Origin: Nitrosomonadaceae bacterium
Lineage (GTDB): Bacteria > Pseudomonadota > Gammaproteobacteria > Burkholderiales > Nitrosomonadaceae
NCBI GenBank assembly: GCA_919902515.1
Contig: CAKKRD010000036.1
Location: 1 to 38,891 of the forward strand
Direction of reading: 5' to 3'
DNA: 38,891 bases
Position 1 is the first letter of the stretch. Every line of letters begins with the position of its first letter. The translations under genes and the position numbers were made by a program. The notes under the pieces are model-generated. The model saw only the letters and a program-made list of their open reading frames with translations. It was not told the DNA's origin and searched no databases. Shown here piece after piece: positions 37,897-38,891 of the stretch.

Positions 37897-37951
37897 AAAC
37901 ATTCCTTAATAAAGATCGCCGCAATGCGCCCGTAGCAGGCGGCGCCTGGTT

Positions 37952-38701
37952 TCAATAAGAGGCGAGCAGGGGATCTGTTGCCATCAGTCCGGCCACCCGC
38001 GCCAGATCAGTCTCAGTGTCCACCGCCTGGGTATCAAACCCGGTTTCCACCATTTTCACCCGGTAGCCATGCTCCAGCAGCCGCAGCATGTCCACCGATT
38101 CCAGCCGTTCCAATGGCGTCGACGGCAAGCGGGTGTAGTCGAACAGGGTGGTGCGCCGGAACGGGATGATGCATACCTGTTTGTAAGCCAGGGTCTGGGC
38201 GAAACCTGATTTGGCCAGCGTTGGGATCGGTTGCCGTGACATATAAAGCGCATCGCCTTGTTGATTCATTACCACCTTAATGGTGTTGACGTCGTAGAAA
38301 TCAACCTCATTTTCGATACGGCGCACCAGATTCACACATCCCAGTTGCGGATCGTCGCGGAATGGCGCTACCGCTGCATCGATCATTTCCGGACGTGTCA
38401 TCGGTTCGTCGCCCTGCACCATGACAATGAGCTCCGCATCAATCCCGGCGACTGCTTCGGCAACGCGATCGCTGGCGCGCTCATGAGTATCGGCGGTCAT
38501 GATCACGGCAGCACCGAAACTCTGCGCTGCCTGACGGATCTCCTCATCGCAAGTGGCAATATAAGTGGCGTCGAGCGCATTGCTCAGGGTAACGCGCTTG
38601 TAGATATGTTCCAGCATGGTGCGCCCCAGCAGCTTTGCGAGCGGTTTGCCCGGGAAACGCGACGAGCCCATGCGTGCCGGTATCACAGCGATTGTTTTCA
38701 T
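37952..38701 (-). CDS. KdsB-like CMP-sugar-acid cytidylyltransferase
   Basis: The 249-residue protein has the KdsB/NeuA-like opening IPARMGSSRFPGKPL (7-21) and QGDEPM (96-101), so it should use CTP to make a CMP-activated keto-sugar acid. It departs from classical KdsB: the sugar-site segment usually containing HIGIYAYR reads QVCIIPFR, with the His changed to Gln, and the phosphate-side motif reads ERASDRVAE. Its substrate may differ from Kdo. An ATG at 38701 gives the family's normal start; an upstream frame to 38764 would add 21 low-complexity residues. It is the first gene of the five-gene leftward operon. Confidence 0.85.
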   Translation of the reverse strand: MKTIAVIPARMGSSRFPGKPLAKLLGRTMLEHIYKRVTLSNALDATYIATCDEEIRQAAQSFGAAVIMTADTHERASDRVAEAVAGIDAELIVMVQGDEPMTRPEMIDAAVAPFRDDPQLGCVNLVRRIENEVDFYDVNTIKVVMNQQGDALYMSRQPIPTLAKSGFAQTLAYKQVCIIPFRRTTLFDYTRLPSTPLERLESVDMLRLLEHGYRVKMVETGFDTQAVDTETDLARVAGLMATDPLLASY

Positions 38702-38879
38702 TGGTAATTTAGGTTTGTTGGCGTTTGTCGGTCGATTGGTACCCTGCTCTTGATTATTGGCCATTCAATCCAATAATGGGAATCAGGAATACGTGTTCTG
38801 AGGACGAATCTGTCCCGCGAACGCTATCCTACCACCAGCGGGGATACTCTGCGAGAAACTGAAACAGCTTATTTTATTT

Positions 38880-38891
38880 AAGGAACCGCTG
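38880..38891 (+). repeat. Dispersed short repeat, copy 6 (cut by window end)
   Basis: AAGGAACCGCTG at the window edge matches the first part of the repeat core, notably the GAACCGCTG variant also seen at 2196. The rest lies outside the window. Confidence 0.45.

Overview
The window looks like chromosomal DNA of a betaproteobacterium, most likely an ammonia-oxidising Nitrosomonadaceae member (Nitrosospira/Nitrosomonas-like). This is an inference from gene order: def-fmt-rsmB-DUF4390-ntrY-ntrX, a tkt-gap-pgk-pyk-fba carbon operon suited to an autotroph, and ppk beside a CYTH-CHAD gene. No taxonomic marker gene (rRNA, amoA) is present, and no tRNA, CRISPR array, phage gene or intact transposase was seen.

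Left part (1-7.9 kb): a 3'-truncated inositol-monophosphatase-family gene and a thioredoxin-fold gene run leftward. Rightward come rsmE, argA, an iron-trafficking protein (yggX), polyphosphate kinase (ppk) and a CYTH-CHAD protein, the last two probably forming a polyphosphate module. A perfect 16-bp-stem bidirectional terminator (7934-7970) closes this block.

Middle (7.9-22.1 kb, all leftward): the carbon operon tkt-gap-pgk-pyk-fba, with intergenic hairpins flanking gap and a good sigma70-type promoter before tkt; then def-fmt-rsmB-DUF4390-ntrY-ntrX, with several genes overlapping. NtrX is odd: its AAA+ domain has lost the Walker A lysine, the Walker B aspartate and the GAFTGA loop. Rightward from 22.4 kb: a LysM protein, dprA and topoisomerase III (topB). 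A small membrane-protein ORF and about 490 bp of gene-free DNA follow.

Right part (28.1-38.7 kb) is the accessory region and the most interesting. A rightward cluster encodes a GNAT-like protein, a MobA-like nucleotidyltransferase, an LptF/LptG-type permease pair, a diacylglycerol/ceramide-kinase-family lipid kinase and a diverged Pol-beta-type nucleotidyltransferase. It recalls bacterial ceramide and ceramide-phosphoglycerate loci, but with its own export permease. A convergent leftward five-gene operon encodes a KdsB-like cytidylyltransferase, an HpcH/HpaI aldolase, a D-2-hydroxyacid dehydrogenase, an NAD-dependent epimerase and a HAD phosphatase. It looks like a route to a CMP-activated keto-sugar acid or similar polar group. 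Together they may build and export a decorated outer-membrane lipid or glycan; this is a hypothesis.

A short dispersed repeat (core GGAACCTCTGAACAAATCC) occurs at least six times, always between genes, and in one place it supplies a ribosome binding site.
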